From positions 1-21,854 of the forward strand of contig DYHY01000009.1 of NCBI GenBank assembly GCA_020723935.1: DNA of 21,854 bases, given 5' to 3'. Of the stretch, positions 1 through 6,209 are shown piece after piece. The translations under genes were made by a program, and so were the position numbers. Origin of the DNA: Candidatus Micrarchaeum sp. (GTDB lineage: Archaea; SpSt-1190; DYHY01). The stretch's first letter is position 1. Each line of letters begins with the position of its first letter. The notes beneath the pieces were generated by a model. It was not told the origin of the DNA and ran no database searches. It saw only the letters and a list, made by a program, of their open reading frames with translations.

Positions 1-796
1 CTGCGCGAAGGTCGTTCGCTCGCCGGTCGCGGCCATCGCCTCCTTGTACGCGGCCTTGGCCTCCGCCGCCGCGGCCGCGGGATCCGGGGCCCTCGCGATG
101 CCGGCGAAGGCGTCCAGCACCCCCGCGGTCTCCTCTGCCACCTTCTCGCGCCCGCCGTTCCCCTCGTATCCCGTGGCTATCTCGAGGAGCCCCTCGAAGA
201 ACTCGTGGGTGTGTATGACTATTGGTATCCTGCAGACTTCGCCCGCATATTTCAAGCCCATGAAGACCTCCTCGAAGGTGCCGGGCTTGATGCTCCCCCG
301 TCCCGAGGGATATTATCTGGACGTCCTCTCTCATGCTCTGGGAGAAGAAGACCGACGCGACGTATTCAGAGTCCTCCTTCGCCGTCGCGAGTGCGAAATA
401 TTTCGGATCGGTCTGGGCGTGCGTCATCTCGACCGCGGCCTGGTAGAAGTTTATGCCTTTCCCGTCCTGGTCGTTCACGCAGAGCACGTTCTCCCCGAAG
501 TCGTAGAAAGCGGGGAGGTCCGCCCCGGCCGAGTTCGCGGCGCGCGCCTTCTCCAGCGCCTTTTGGTAGTCCCCCTCGCCGTAGGCGAAGTACTGGCTCG
601 AGCCGCCCGGCCCCGGGAAAACGAAGAGGGCGGTCGGCTTCATGCCATCCTTCCTGTAAGTGGGGCCCAGGACCGTCCTCGCCATCTCGTCCGCCTTGGA
701 GAGGCCGGCCTCCAGCTTCCTGATGACGGCAGTCCTGCTCTTGGCGGTGAGCTCGGCCGGCGCGTGCAGAAAAGCCGGATTGTCGAGGTAAGGCAT
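1..796 (-). CDS. Unrecognised conserved-looking protein, 3' end outside window, one frameshift
   Basis: I do not recognise this protein. It starts at ATG 796 (MPYLDNPAFLHAP) and reads as a soluble, well-composed sequence of about 165 residues to near position 300. There the frame shifts. Continuing in the original frame gives an Arg/Gly-rich sequence without stops, typical of a wrong frame. Moving by one base gives a convincing continuation (SIKPGTFEEVFMGLKYAGEV, then IPIVIHTHEFFEGLLEIATG) open to the window edge. The five-C run at 295-299 on the plus strand is the likely site of one extra base. A box A lies about 30 bases upstream of the ATG, so translation is probably leaderless or nearly so. 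No signal peptide or membrane segment is seen. Function unknown; gene reality likely, exact C-terminus unseen. Confidence 0.6.
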   Translation of the reverse strand, partial: MPYLDNPAFLHAPAELTAKSRTAVIRKLEAGLSKADEMARTVLGPTYRKDGMKPTALFVFPGPGGSSQYFAYGEGDYQKALEKARAANSAGADLPAFYDFGENVLCVNDQDGKGINFYQAAVEMTHAQTDPKYFALATAKEDSEYVASVFFSQSMREDVQIISLGTGEHQARHLRGGLHGLEICGRSLQDTNSHTHPRVLRGAPRDSHGIRGERRAREGGRGDRGGAGRLRRHREGPGSRGRGGGGQGRVQGGDGRDRRANDLRA

Positions 797-825
797 TCTC
801 GTTCCCCCGAATAATTCACCACTTG

Positions 826-837
826 AAAATTTATAAA
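826..837 (-). promoter_or_regulatory. Box A (TATA) promoter of the first minus-strand gene
   Basis: On the minus strand the sequence TTTATAAATTTT lies about 30 bases upstream of ATG 796, the spacing expected for an archaeal TATA box and a nearly leaderless transcript. Confidence 0.6.
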
Positions 838-912
838 GTTTGCCGGAAGGATGCGCCCGCAGGCGAGAAAAACGAGGAGTGCTCGGGTCCGCAGACCCCC
901 TGGCGGCCGGCG

Positions 913-929
913 GTCCGGCTGAGCCGGAC
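913..929. repeat. Perfect 8-bp inverted repeat around a single central base
   Basis: GTCCGGCT, one G, then AGCCGGAC: eight-base arms with a one-base centre, so a hairpin would have seven pairs and a three-base loop. It sits in the 188-base gap between the first gene's promoter and tRNA-Glu. It may be a protein-binding palindrome or a transcript-end hairpin for the tRNA; nothing distinguishes these. The rest of the gap holds no gene that I can support. Confidence 0.4.
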
Positions 930-945
930 TTTGGCGGATCCTTGC

Positions 946-960
946 AGGCAAAAATCAGAG
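946..960 (-). terminator. Probable oligo-T terminator downstream of tRNA-Glu
   Basis: On the minus strand, CTGATTTTTGCCTGC begins 25 bases after the tRNA 3' end. Archaeal RNA polymerase stops at oligo-T tracts. The identical 15-mer occurs again at 16575-16589, also directly downstream of a minus-strand gene. Confidence 0.4.
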
Positions 961-984
961 TGCCGGTTCTCTGGGGAGAACAGG

Positions 985-1059
985 TGCTCCCGACGGGATT
1001 TGAACCCGTGTCTCAAGCTCGAGAAGCTCGAATCCTTGGCCGGGCTAGACGACAGGAGC
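985..1059 (-). tRNA. tRNA-Glu (anticodon CUC)
   Basis: The 75-base minus-strand sequence folds as a tRNA. The acceptor stem is GCTCCTG/CGGGAGC with discriminator A. The anticodon stem is CGAGC/GCTTG around loop TTCTCGA, giving anticodon CTC (reads GAG). The T arm is ACGGG-TTCAAAT-CCCGT. The D-arm stretch GTCTAGCCCGGCCAAGGA matches the archaeal tRNA-Glu pattern. No 3' CCA is encoded and no intron is present. It has its own box A overlapping the stop codon of the upstream membrane-protein gene. Confidence 0.93.
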
Positions 1060-1083
1060 GTTGGATAGACGCGCCTTCCGGGC

Positions 1084-1093
1084 GTTTATATTA
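1084..1093 (-). promoter_or_regulatory. Box A of tRNA-Glu
   Basis: Minus-strand TAATATAAAC lies about 26-33 bases upstream of the tRNA 5' end at 1059. Its first bases coincide with the TAA stop of the neighbouring gene, so promoter and coding sequence are packed end to end. Confidence 0.6.
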
Positions 1094-1453
1094 CTTGTGG
1101 CGGCGTCCCGCGCGCGGGACTTTCGCAGCCCATTCGGCATCCCCGCCGCCGATGCGCCCTAGGTCCCTGAACGCGAAGAACCAGAAGAGGCTGGTGAGGG
1201 TCGCGAGGGGCATGAGGATGAGGCCGCGAAAGCCCTCCGTCACGTCGTGGATGTAGGGGAAGAGGTTGAGGACCATCGACGCGATCCCGAAGAGGAAGAA
1301 GAACCCGGTGCCCAACGCCCCGTTGTAGAACGCGCGCCCGACAATCCCCCCGAGCCTGCATGCGTTCCTGAACGCGGTCAGTATGGCGGCAAGCAGGACG
1401 CAGAGCGTCAGGACCCCGAGGGCGGCCGAAAAACCGGTCGACAGGTAAGCCAT
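1091..1453 (-). CDS. Small membrane protein, paralogue of the gene at 1508-1897
   Basis: A 120-residue protein with about three hydrophobic segments: residues 5-27, roughly 42-65 and 74-95. It ends in a short charged tail. No enzyme or transporter motif is visible. The third segment ends LFWFFAFRDLGRIGG, closely matching LFWFLAFREIGRMGR in the next gene upstream, so the two are tandem paralogues. ATG 1453 follows GGAGG with essentially no spacer, too close for a normal Shine-Dalgarno. A box A about 22-29 bases upstream instead suggests leaderless translation from this ATG. Function unknown; the topology suggests an envelope protein. Confidence 0.75.
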   Translation of the reverse strand: MAYLSTGFSAALGVLTLCVLLAAILTAFRNACRLGGIVGRAFYNGALGTGFFFLFGIASMVLNLFPYIHDVTEGFRGLILMPLATLTSLFWFFAFRDLGRIGGGDAEWAAKVPRAGRRHK

Positions 1454-1473
1454 CCTCCTAGTGGATGCGCCCC

Positions 1474-1483
1474 GGTTAAAACC
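1474..1483 (-). promoter_or_regulatory. Box A of the 120-residue membrane protein
   Basis: Minus-strand GGTTTTAACC lies about 22-29 bases upstream of ATG 1453. It supports a transcript separate from the paralogue upstream. Confidence 0.45.
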
Positions 1484-1507
1484 GTTGCGCCCGCCCGCGC
1501 AGCCCTT

Positions 1508-1897
1508 CTACCTTGTCCGCCGCGCCGACCTCTTCCCGCGCACCGCCCGCTTCTTCGCCGCCGGCGCCCGGACCGCGGCAGCTTCTGCCGGCCTCCCCAT
1601 GCGCCCGATCTCCCTGAACGCGAGGAACCAGAAGAGGAGGACGAGGGAAGCGAGCGCCATGAGGAACGAGCTGCGCACGTTCGGGTGGAACGCCCTGAGC
1701 GAGGGCAGGGTGGTGAAGAGCATCAGGAGCACGGAGAACGCGAGGAAGGAGAGGACGCCCATGTAGCCGTAGAAGCCCGTCCGCCCCGCCTCCCCGCTGA
1801 CCCTCCTGAGATCCACGTACCCGCGAACTATCACCGCGACGGCGAGGGCGAGGGCGGCTATGCCGAACGCCGGCGTGACCACGACGAGCCAGTCCAT
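1508..1897 (-). CDS. Small membrane protein with basic C-terminal tail
   Basis: From ATG 1897 this gives 129 residues. Three to four hydrophobic segments lie near residues 3-24, 42-62 and 78-96, followed by LFWFLAFREIGRMGR and a strongly basic tail (AAKKRAVRGKRSARRTR) that is probably cytoplasmic. The reading frame stays open to a GTG at 1918, but a box A at 1919-1928 would place the transcript start near 1897, so the internal ATG is the better start. It is a paralogue of the gene at 1091-1453; the basic tail is absent there. No family recognised. Confidence 0.75.
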   Translation of the reverse strand: MDWLVVVTPAFGIAALALAVAVIVRGYVDLRRVSGEAGRTGFYGYMGVLSFLAFSVLLMLFTTLPSLRAFHPNVRSSFLMALASLVLLFWFLAFREIGRMGRPAEAAAVRAPAAKKRAVRGKRSARRTR

Positions 1898-1918
1898 GCG
1901 GGCCACATCCCGCCCCAC

Positions 1919-1928
1919 CTTTTATCGG
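1919..1928 (-). promoter_or_regulatory. Box A deciding the start of the 129-residue membrane protein
   Basis: Minus-strand CGATAAAAGG lies 22-31 bases upstream of ATG 1897. It argues against the GTG at 1918, which would lie inside the untranscribed region. Confidence 0.5.
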
Positions 1929-1958
1929 TTTCCCGTCGCCCGGCGCCAGGAAGAGAAC

Positions 1959-1968
1959 TTTTTTAAGG
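1959..1968 (+). promoter_or_regulatory. Box A of tRNA-Ile
   Basis: TTTTTTAAGG lies about 21-30 bases upstream of the tRNA 5' end at 1989 and is the only AT-rich element there. Confidence 0.45.
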
Positions 1969-1988
1969 GGCCGGCGGGAGGATGCGCC

Positions 1989-2105
1989 GGGTCCATAGCT
2001 CAGTCCGGTAGAGCGGCAGTCTTATATGGCTGTGTTCTGCACACCAAACAAGCGGATGCGGTCTGAGTCAGCTGTTGGTCATGGGTTCGAATCCCATTGG
2101 GCCCA
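1989..2105 (+). tRNA. tRNA-Ile (anticodon UAU) with a 43-base intron
   Basis: The acceptor stem is GGGTCCA/TGGGCCC with discriminator A. The D arm is GCTC...GAGC and the T arm is ATGGG-TTCGAAT-CCCAT. The anticodon stem GCAGT/GCTGT encloses loop CTTATA|A, giving anticodon TAT at 2023-2025. The intron, 2027-2069, sits at the canonical position between 37 and 38. Exon CUUA (2021-2024) pairs with intron UGAG (2064-2067). This four-pair helix is flanked by three-base bulges, and a longer intron helix follows, which is a textbook archaeal bulge-helix-bulge. No CCA is encoded. Most archaea read AUA with an agmatidine-modified CAU tRNA; a UAU tRNA is uncommon. AUA codons are frequent in the genes here. 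Confidence 0.85.
2027..2069 (+). other. Archaeal tRNA intron with canonical bulge-helix-bulge ends
   Basis: The 43-base intron begins TGGCTG and ends TGAGTC. The two bulges are UAU (2025-2027) and UCA (2068-2070), each cut by the splicing endonuclease. The intron's 5' GGCUGUGU can pair with bases just before the UGAG segment, extending the helix with several G-U pairs. Confidence 0.8.
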
Positions 2106-2144
2106 CTCTTTTCCGACCGCGCGCAGCCCTCCCCCGAAGCCTAG

Positions 2145-2576
2145 CTAGTCCCCGACGTCCTCGTCCTCGGCTTCGGACTCGCATTCCTCGTCCTCGTCGT
2201 AGTACCTGCATCCGAGGAAGTTCTCGCAGAAGAGGCGCCCCAGGGAGAGGACTTTCGCGTCACCTAGGAAGAGAGCGAGGGCCCCGGCGAGGAGGACGAT
2301 CTCGAGCTCCGGCGCGGGGAGGCCGGGCCCGAGCCTGGCGACGAATATCGCTGTGAGCATGTCGGCTGCGAGGGCGAGGGAGGAGAAGCGCGTCATCATC
2401 CCCAGGATCAGGAGGATCCCGCCGGCGAGCTCGACGGACGCGACGAAGGGCGCGAAGAATCCCGGGAAGGGTATCCCGACGCTCCCGAAGAATTCCGCGG
2501 TCCTCCCGATGCCCCCCGCGAACTTGGCGTACCCGTGCGCGGCGAACGCGATTCCGAGGGCGAGCCTCAGCGGCAC
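2145..2576 (-). CDS. DoxX family membrane protein
   Basis: From GTG 2576 this gives 143 residues. The N-terminus PLRLALGIAFAAHGYAKFAGG matches the DoxX opening helix; four hydrophobic segments follow, then a very acidic tail (DEDEECESEAEDEDVGD). DoxX proteins are small integral membrane proteins linked to quinone or sulfur redox. The coding signal extends upstream of GTG 2576 (LHHALDRAIKRQGLDEYWAV) without a standard start. A box A at 2666-2675 points to GTG 2643 as a leaderless start. That GTG joins the frame only if one base is removed from the five-T run at 2636-2640. The real gene therefore probably spans 2145-2643. Confidence 0.85.
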   Translation of the reverse strand: MPLRLALGIAFAAHGYAKFAGGIGRTAEFFGSVGIPFPGFFAPFVASVELAGGILLILGMMTRFSSLALAADMLTAIFVARLGPGLPAPELEIVLLAGALALFLGDAKVLSLGRLFCENFLGCRYYDEDEECESEAEDEDVGD

Positions 2577-2665
2577 CGCCCAGTATTCGTCCAGGCCCTG
2601 CCTCTTGATCGCCCTGTCAAGCGCGTGATGCAGTATTTTTCACGCGCGCGCGGCTTCCCGAAACC

Positions 2666-2675
2666 GTTTATATCT
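2666..2675 (-). promoter_or_regulatory. Box A of doxX
   Basis: Minus-strand AGATATAAAC lies 23-32 bases upstream of GTG 2643. It is the strongest evidence that the protein starts upstream of the apparent start at 2576. Confidence 0.6.
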
Positions 2676-2801
2676 TTTCCGGCGGCCTGTCCCCGGGCTT
2701 AGTGACACTATTCTTCCCCCTTTCCTCCAAATAGCCCACTTGCACGCTGGTTTCCGCAAAAGGGCTCGGAAAATCTGAAAAAGAGCGCCGCAAGCCCCTT
2801 C

Positions 2802-4118
2802 ATGGGGAGAGGGACGAGCGTACCTGCGGGAAAGGTCCACGAAGTAATCGAAGCCCATCAGCTTCTGAAGGACACCGGGATAGTTTTTGATCCGGCGAAA
2901 AGCCGCGGCTCCTACCTCCACGAAGCCCTGAGCGGGCAAGACTACTTCGACTTCTTCACGATGTTCGCGTCAAGCCCGATAGGCTACAACCATCCGTGCC
3001 TGGCGAACCCCGAGTTCGTCCAATACATCGGGGGCCTAGCCATACTCAAGCCCACGCTCTCGGACCTGACGACGACCGCCTACGCGGATTTCGTGGACAC
3101 GTTCGCGAGGGTCGCGGCAGGGAGGATTTTCCGCACTATTTTTGGATAGACACCGGGACCCTGGCGGTCGAGAACGCCCTCAAGGCTGCCTTCGACTGGA
3201 AGACCGAGCGCAACAGGGCCGAGGGGAAGGCGGAGGCGGGGGACATGATGATCCACCTCACGGACGCCTTCCATGGGAGGCGCGGCTATTCGCTCTTGCT
3301 CACCAACACCGCGAGCAGGGTGAAGTACGAGGGGTTCCCGAATTTCTCGGACTGGCCCAAGGATCGAGAGCCCGAAGCTCTCCTTCCTGGAGACCGAGGA
3401 GGGCCTGCTCGCGACGCAGGCCGCGGAGAGGCGCGCCGTCAGCCAGATAGAGGCCGCGTGCGAGCGGTACGGCGGCAGGATCGCGGGCCTGATAGCCGAG
3501 CCGATCCAGGCCGAGGGCGGAGACAACCACTTCAGGCCGGAGTTCTTCCAGGAGCTCAGGCGCCTCGCGGACGGGCGCGGGTTCTTCCTTGTGATGGACG
3601 AGGTCCAGACTGGCCTTGGGCTCACCGGGACGATGTGGGCATACGAGCAGATGGGCATCGTCCCGGACGCGGTCGCGATGGGCAAGAAGATCCAGACGGG
3701 GGGCATAATGGTCGGGACCCGCGTGGACGACAACCCCAGGAACATCTTCACGGTGGCCGGAAGGGTGGCTTCCACCTGGGGAGGGACCTTGATAGATATG
3801 GTGCGCGTCCAGAGAATGCTCGAGGCGATAGAGGAGGATGATCTCGTCGCGAACGCGGCGAGCACGGGTGCATACCTCCTGGAGGGCCTCAGGGACGTTC
3901 AGGAAGGCGGAGCGATCTCAAACGCCAGGGGCCGCGGCCTCATGATAGCGTTCGACCTCGCCGACCCGAAGGCGCGCGACGAGACCTATGCGCGCCTCCT
4001 GGAGAACGGCCTCTTCGCCCTGAAATGCGGCGACAAGTCGGTGCGCTTCAGGCCTCCGCTCAACCTGTCGAGGGCCGAGGCCGACGAGGGCCTGGCGATC
4101 CTGAAGAACAGCCTCTGA
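2802..4118 (+). CDS. lat: L-lysine 6-aminotransferase, two compensating frameshifts
   Basis: A class-III PLP aminotransferase that matches lysine epsilon-aminotransferase throughout. It would move the epsilon-amino group of lysine to 2-oxoglutarate, giving allysine/piperideine-6-carboxylate. Recognisable blocks are the N-terminal KVHEVIEAHQLL, TLAVENALKAAFDWK, DAFHGRRGYSLLLTNT, AEPIQAEGGDNHFRPEFF, MDEVQTGLGLTG (PLP-binding Asp) and VAMGKKIQTGG (Schiff-base Lys). The frame breaks twice. Near 3120-3122 one G is missing; restoring it gives GEDFPHYFWIDTG. At 3359-3360 there is one A too many; removing it gives DWPRIESPKLSFLE. Net shift is zero and the repaired protein is 438 residues, close to the family's roughly 450. 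Intact segments are 2802-3122, 3123-3359 and 3361-4118. No clear box A is seen. Confidence 0.88.
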
Positions 4119-4142
4119 AAACGCGGCACCGGAGCCGCCCCG

Positions 4143-4256
4143 CTAGGATTTCGGGGCCCCGCCCCAGCCGAAGAGCTTCTTCCCTATCGCGGCCACGAGG
4201 ATGAACCCCAGTATAGCTATGAAAACCCACGCGCCAAGGTACCTGAGTATCTCCAT
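4143..4256 (-). CDS. Single-span membrane microprotein, 37 residues
   Basis: ATG 4256 is preceded by AGGAGAAGGACAAC, a good Shine-Dalgarno with normal spacing. The product begins MEILRYLGAWVF, has one hydrophobic helix at about residues 9-24, and ends in the basic/aromatic segment GKKLFGWGGAPKS before TAG. It begins 36 bases after the CBS gene stop, in the same direction, so it is probably co-transcribed. Codon choice resembles its neighbours. No homologue recognised. The ribosome site plus clean helix make a real gene more likely than not. Confidence 0.55.
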   Translation of the reverse strand: MEILRYLGAWVFIAILGFILVAAIGKKLFGWGGAPKS

Positions 4257-4292
4257 GTTGTCCTTCTCCTGCTGCCCGCAATCCTTCCTTTA

Positions 4293-4856
4293 TTATTCTT
4301 GCCGTCCGGCGGCCGCGGCCCCTTCCCGCCCTTCCTGCGGCGGGTCCCTCTTCTTCCTGTTCTTTATTCTGTCGAACTCCTCCCTCGCCTTGGTCTCCTG
4401 GTAGTACTTGCCTATCAGGTCGCCGGCGCCCTTCTCGTCCCTCGCCGCGAGGAGCCGCTGCATGAGGCGCACTAGGTCTGGCTCGACGTCCGCGATGTCG
4501 GTCTGCGTTATTATGCCGACGAGCCTCCCGCCGTCCACGACCGGGAGCCTGCGGAAGTTCTTCCGCCTCATCAGGTCGGCCGCCTCCGTCACGTCCATGG
4601 GCGCGTCGACCGTCGTCACGGGCGACACCATTATCTCCCCGACGCCCGTCCCCTTCGGGTCCCTGCCGTCCGGGAGCATCTTGAACGCGAGGTCGCGCTC
4701 GGTGACTATCCCCACGACCCTCTCCTTCTCGACGACGATGGCCGAGCCTATGTTCTTGTCCCGCATCCTCGTCGCGACCGAGAGGACGGAATCGCCCTTG
4801 GACACCTTCAGGACCTCGGTGCTCATGAGGTCCTTGACGGAGAGGTTCAGCTTCAT
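4293..4856 (-). CDS. Tandem CBS-domain protein
   Basis: From ATG 4856 this gives 187 residues. Two CBS motifs form a Bateman module: residues about 6-62 (VKDLMSTEVLKVSKGDSV to RVVGIVTERDLA) and 72-127 (VGEIMVSPVTTVDAPMDV to RLVGIITQTDIA). A charged helical tail of about 55 residues follows. Such modules bind adenine nucleotides or related ligands and act as regulatory units. The open frame extends to GTG 4880, but the box A at 4881-4890 places the transcript start near 4856, so the ATG is preferred. It follows the transporter operon with its own promoter and precedes a membrane microprotein. The ligand cannot be read from sequence. Confidence 0.9.
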   Translation of the reverse strand: MKLNLSVKDLMSTEVLKVSKGDSVLSVATRMRDKNIGSAIVVEKERVVGIVTERDLAFKMLPDGRDPKGTGVGEIMVSPVTTVDAPMDVTEAADLMRRKNFRRLPVVDGGRLVGIITQTDIADVEPDLVRLMQRLLAARDEKGAGDLIGKYYQETKAREEFDRIKNRKKRDPPQEGREGAAAAGRQE

Positions 4857-4880
4857 TTCCGCCCCGGCTCCGCCGCCCAC

Positions 4881-4890
4881 ATATTTTAAC
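4881..4890 (-). promoter_or_regulatory. Box A of the CBS gene
   Basis: Minus-strand GTTAAAATAT lies 25-34 bases upstream of ATG 4856, supporting leaderless translation from that ATG. Confidence 0.6.
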
Positions 4891-4894
4891 TCTT

Positions 4895-4930
4895 GCCCGA
4901 AACGGGCCGCCCGCGCCCCGCCGGGCGCGG
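4895..4930 (-). terminator. Two adjacent GC hairpins after the transporter gene
   Basis: One hairpin pairs CCGCGCCC with GGGCGCGG (4911-4930, four-base loop). The other pairs GCCCG with CGGGC around AAA (4895-4907). They lie between the transporter stop at 4944 and the CBS promoter. They probably mark the operon's end, although no long T run follows. Confidence 0.35.
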
Positions 4931-4943
4931 CCCCGGGGCCCGG

Positions 4944-6197
4944 CTAGCGGTACCTGAAGAGTATCCAGCCGGTTATGATTGCGAGGTGCGCGATCGTCAC
5001 GATGACGCTCACCTTGAGGAACTCCTTGAAGCTCACCGGCTGCCCGGACTCCCGCCCTATCCCCATGGCGAGGATGCTGGAGCTGGAGCCTATCGGGGTC
5101 AGGTTCTCCCCGAAGTTTATGGCGAGGAGGAGGGTCCAGAACATCGGCGCGGCGGAGATCCCCCCGATGCGCGCCGCCTCCTTGACTATGGGTATCAGGG
5201 CGACCGTTATGGGGAGAGCGTGTATTATCCCGGAGACCGGGCCCATCGTCCAGACGAGGAAGACGAGGCCCATGCAGCTCTTCATTATCGGGGCTATCAC
5301 CCGCGAGACGACGTGGAAGACGCCGCTCTTCTCTATCCCGCCCATGAGGACGAACACGCCGACGAGGAAGAAGATGGTGTCCCACTGCACCTCCTTGAAC
5401 GCCTTCTCGGGCTCGAGGCTCGTGAGGAGGAGGCCCAGGAGCCCCGCGCTTATCGCGACTATCTCTATCGTGAGGCCCACGAACTCCGCGACGACGAACA
5501 TCACGACCGTGAGGGCGAGGAGCGCGGTCGATATGTAGAACTTCCTCTTGTCCTTTATCGCCTGGTTCTCGTCGAGGAGTATCTCCCCGGGCACCGGCTT
5601 GTTCTCTATCTTGAAGTACCGGATGAAGAAGAACGCGGTGCCCGCCCCGAGGAGCAGGGCGACCGGGAGGGTGTTAGTGAAAAAGTCCAGGAACGAGAAG
5701 CCGGCGGCGCCCGATATCAGGATGTTTATCGAGCTCCCTGTGAGGAAGAAGCCGCCGCCGACGGAGGTCATCATGGCGGAGGCCATGAGGTAGGGCGGCA
5801 TCCTGAGGTTGAGCTGCTTGCAGACGAGGGCTATCAGGGTGCCCATTATGAGTATCGTCGCGGTGCTCCCGAGGAACGCGGCCATGAGCGCCGAGAGGAA
5901 GGCGAAGACGACCATCAGCTGCGCGGGGTTCCCCTTCACGGCCTTGACAGCCTTTATGGCGAGGTAGCTGAACAGGCCGCTGGAGCGCACGACCGAGACG
6001 AGGATGAGTATCCCGATTATCGCGCCTATGGCGGGGAACTGTATCGCGTCGAAGGCCTCCTTCTGCGTTATCACGCCCGCGAGGACCATTGCCAGGCCCC
6101 CGACGAGCGCCGCGACCGTCCTGTTCACCCTCTCCGTGAATATGAAGAAGAAGGTCACGGCGAAGATGGCGAGGGGCAGGGCGGCGTGTATTTCCAT
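4944..6197 (-). CDS. ArsB/NhaD-superfamily (P-protein-like) ion transporter
   Basis: A 417-residue protein with about 11-12 hydrophobic segments. It fits the ion transporter superfamily that includes arsenite permease ArsB, NhaD, CitMHS and the melanosomal P protein. Family-like marks are an early FSYLAIKAVKAVKGNP loop and GGGFFLTGSSINILISGAAG at the end of the first half. The second half repeats this with INFGENLTPIGSSSSILAMG and then FKEFLKVSVIVT. Length is normal. Substrate (arsenite, Na+/H+, or an organic anion) cannot be fixed. It starts 12 bases after the Usp-like gene's stop, with no strong ribosome site, and so is the last gene of an orc1-usp-transporter operon. The Usp partner may regulate it. 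Confidence 0.88.
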   Translation of the reverse strand: MEIHAALPLAIFAVTFFFIFTERVNRTVAALVGGLAMVLAGVITQKEAFDAIQFPAIGAIIGILILVSVVRSSGLFSYLAIKAVKAVKGNPAQLMVVFAFLSALMAAFLGSTATILIMGTLIALVCKQLNLRMPPYLMASAMMTSVGGGFFLTGSSINILISGAAGFSFLDFFTNTLPVALLLGAGTAFFFIRYFKIENKPVPGEILLDENQAIKDKRKFYISTALLALTVVMFVVAEFVGLTIEIVAISAGLLGLLLTSLEPEKAFKEVQWDTIFFLVGVFVLMGGIEKSGVFHVVSRVIAPIMKSCMGLVFLVWTMGPVSGIIHALPITVALIPIVKEAARIGGISAAPMFWTLLLAINFGENLTPIGSSSSILAMGIGRESGQPVSFKEFLKVSVIVTIAHLAIITGWILFRYR

Positions 6198-6209
6198 CGG
6201 GTCTTGCGC

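Noticed and set aside
1989-2105. Two adjacent tRNA halves or a tRNA-Lys reading of the locus
   Set aside because: The bulge-helix-bulge pairing is exact for a 43-base intron, and the loop CTTATAA gives anticodon UAU, not UUU.
3120-3360. Programmed ribosomal frameshifting in the aminotransferase
   Set aside because: Two shifts of opposite sign, without a shared slippery sequence, in a housekeeping-type enzyme fit sequence error better.
4895-4930. Riboswitch upstream of the CBS gene
   Set aside because: The hairpins lie upstream of the box A, so they are not in the CBS transcript.
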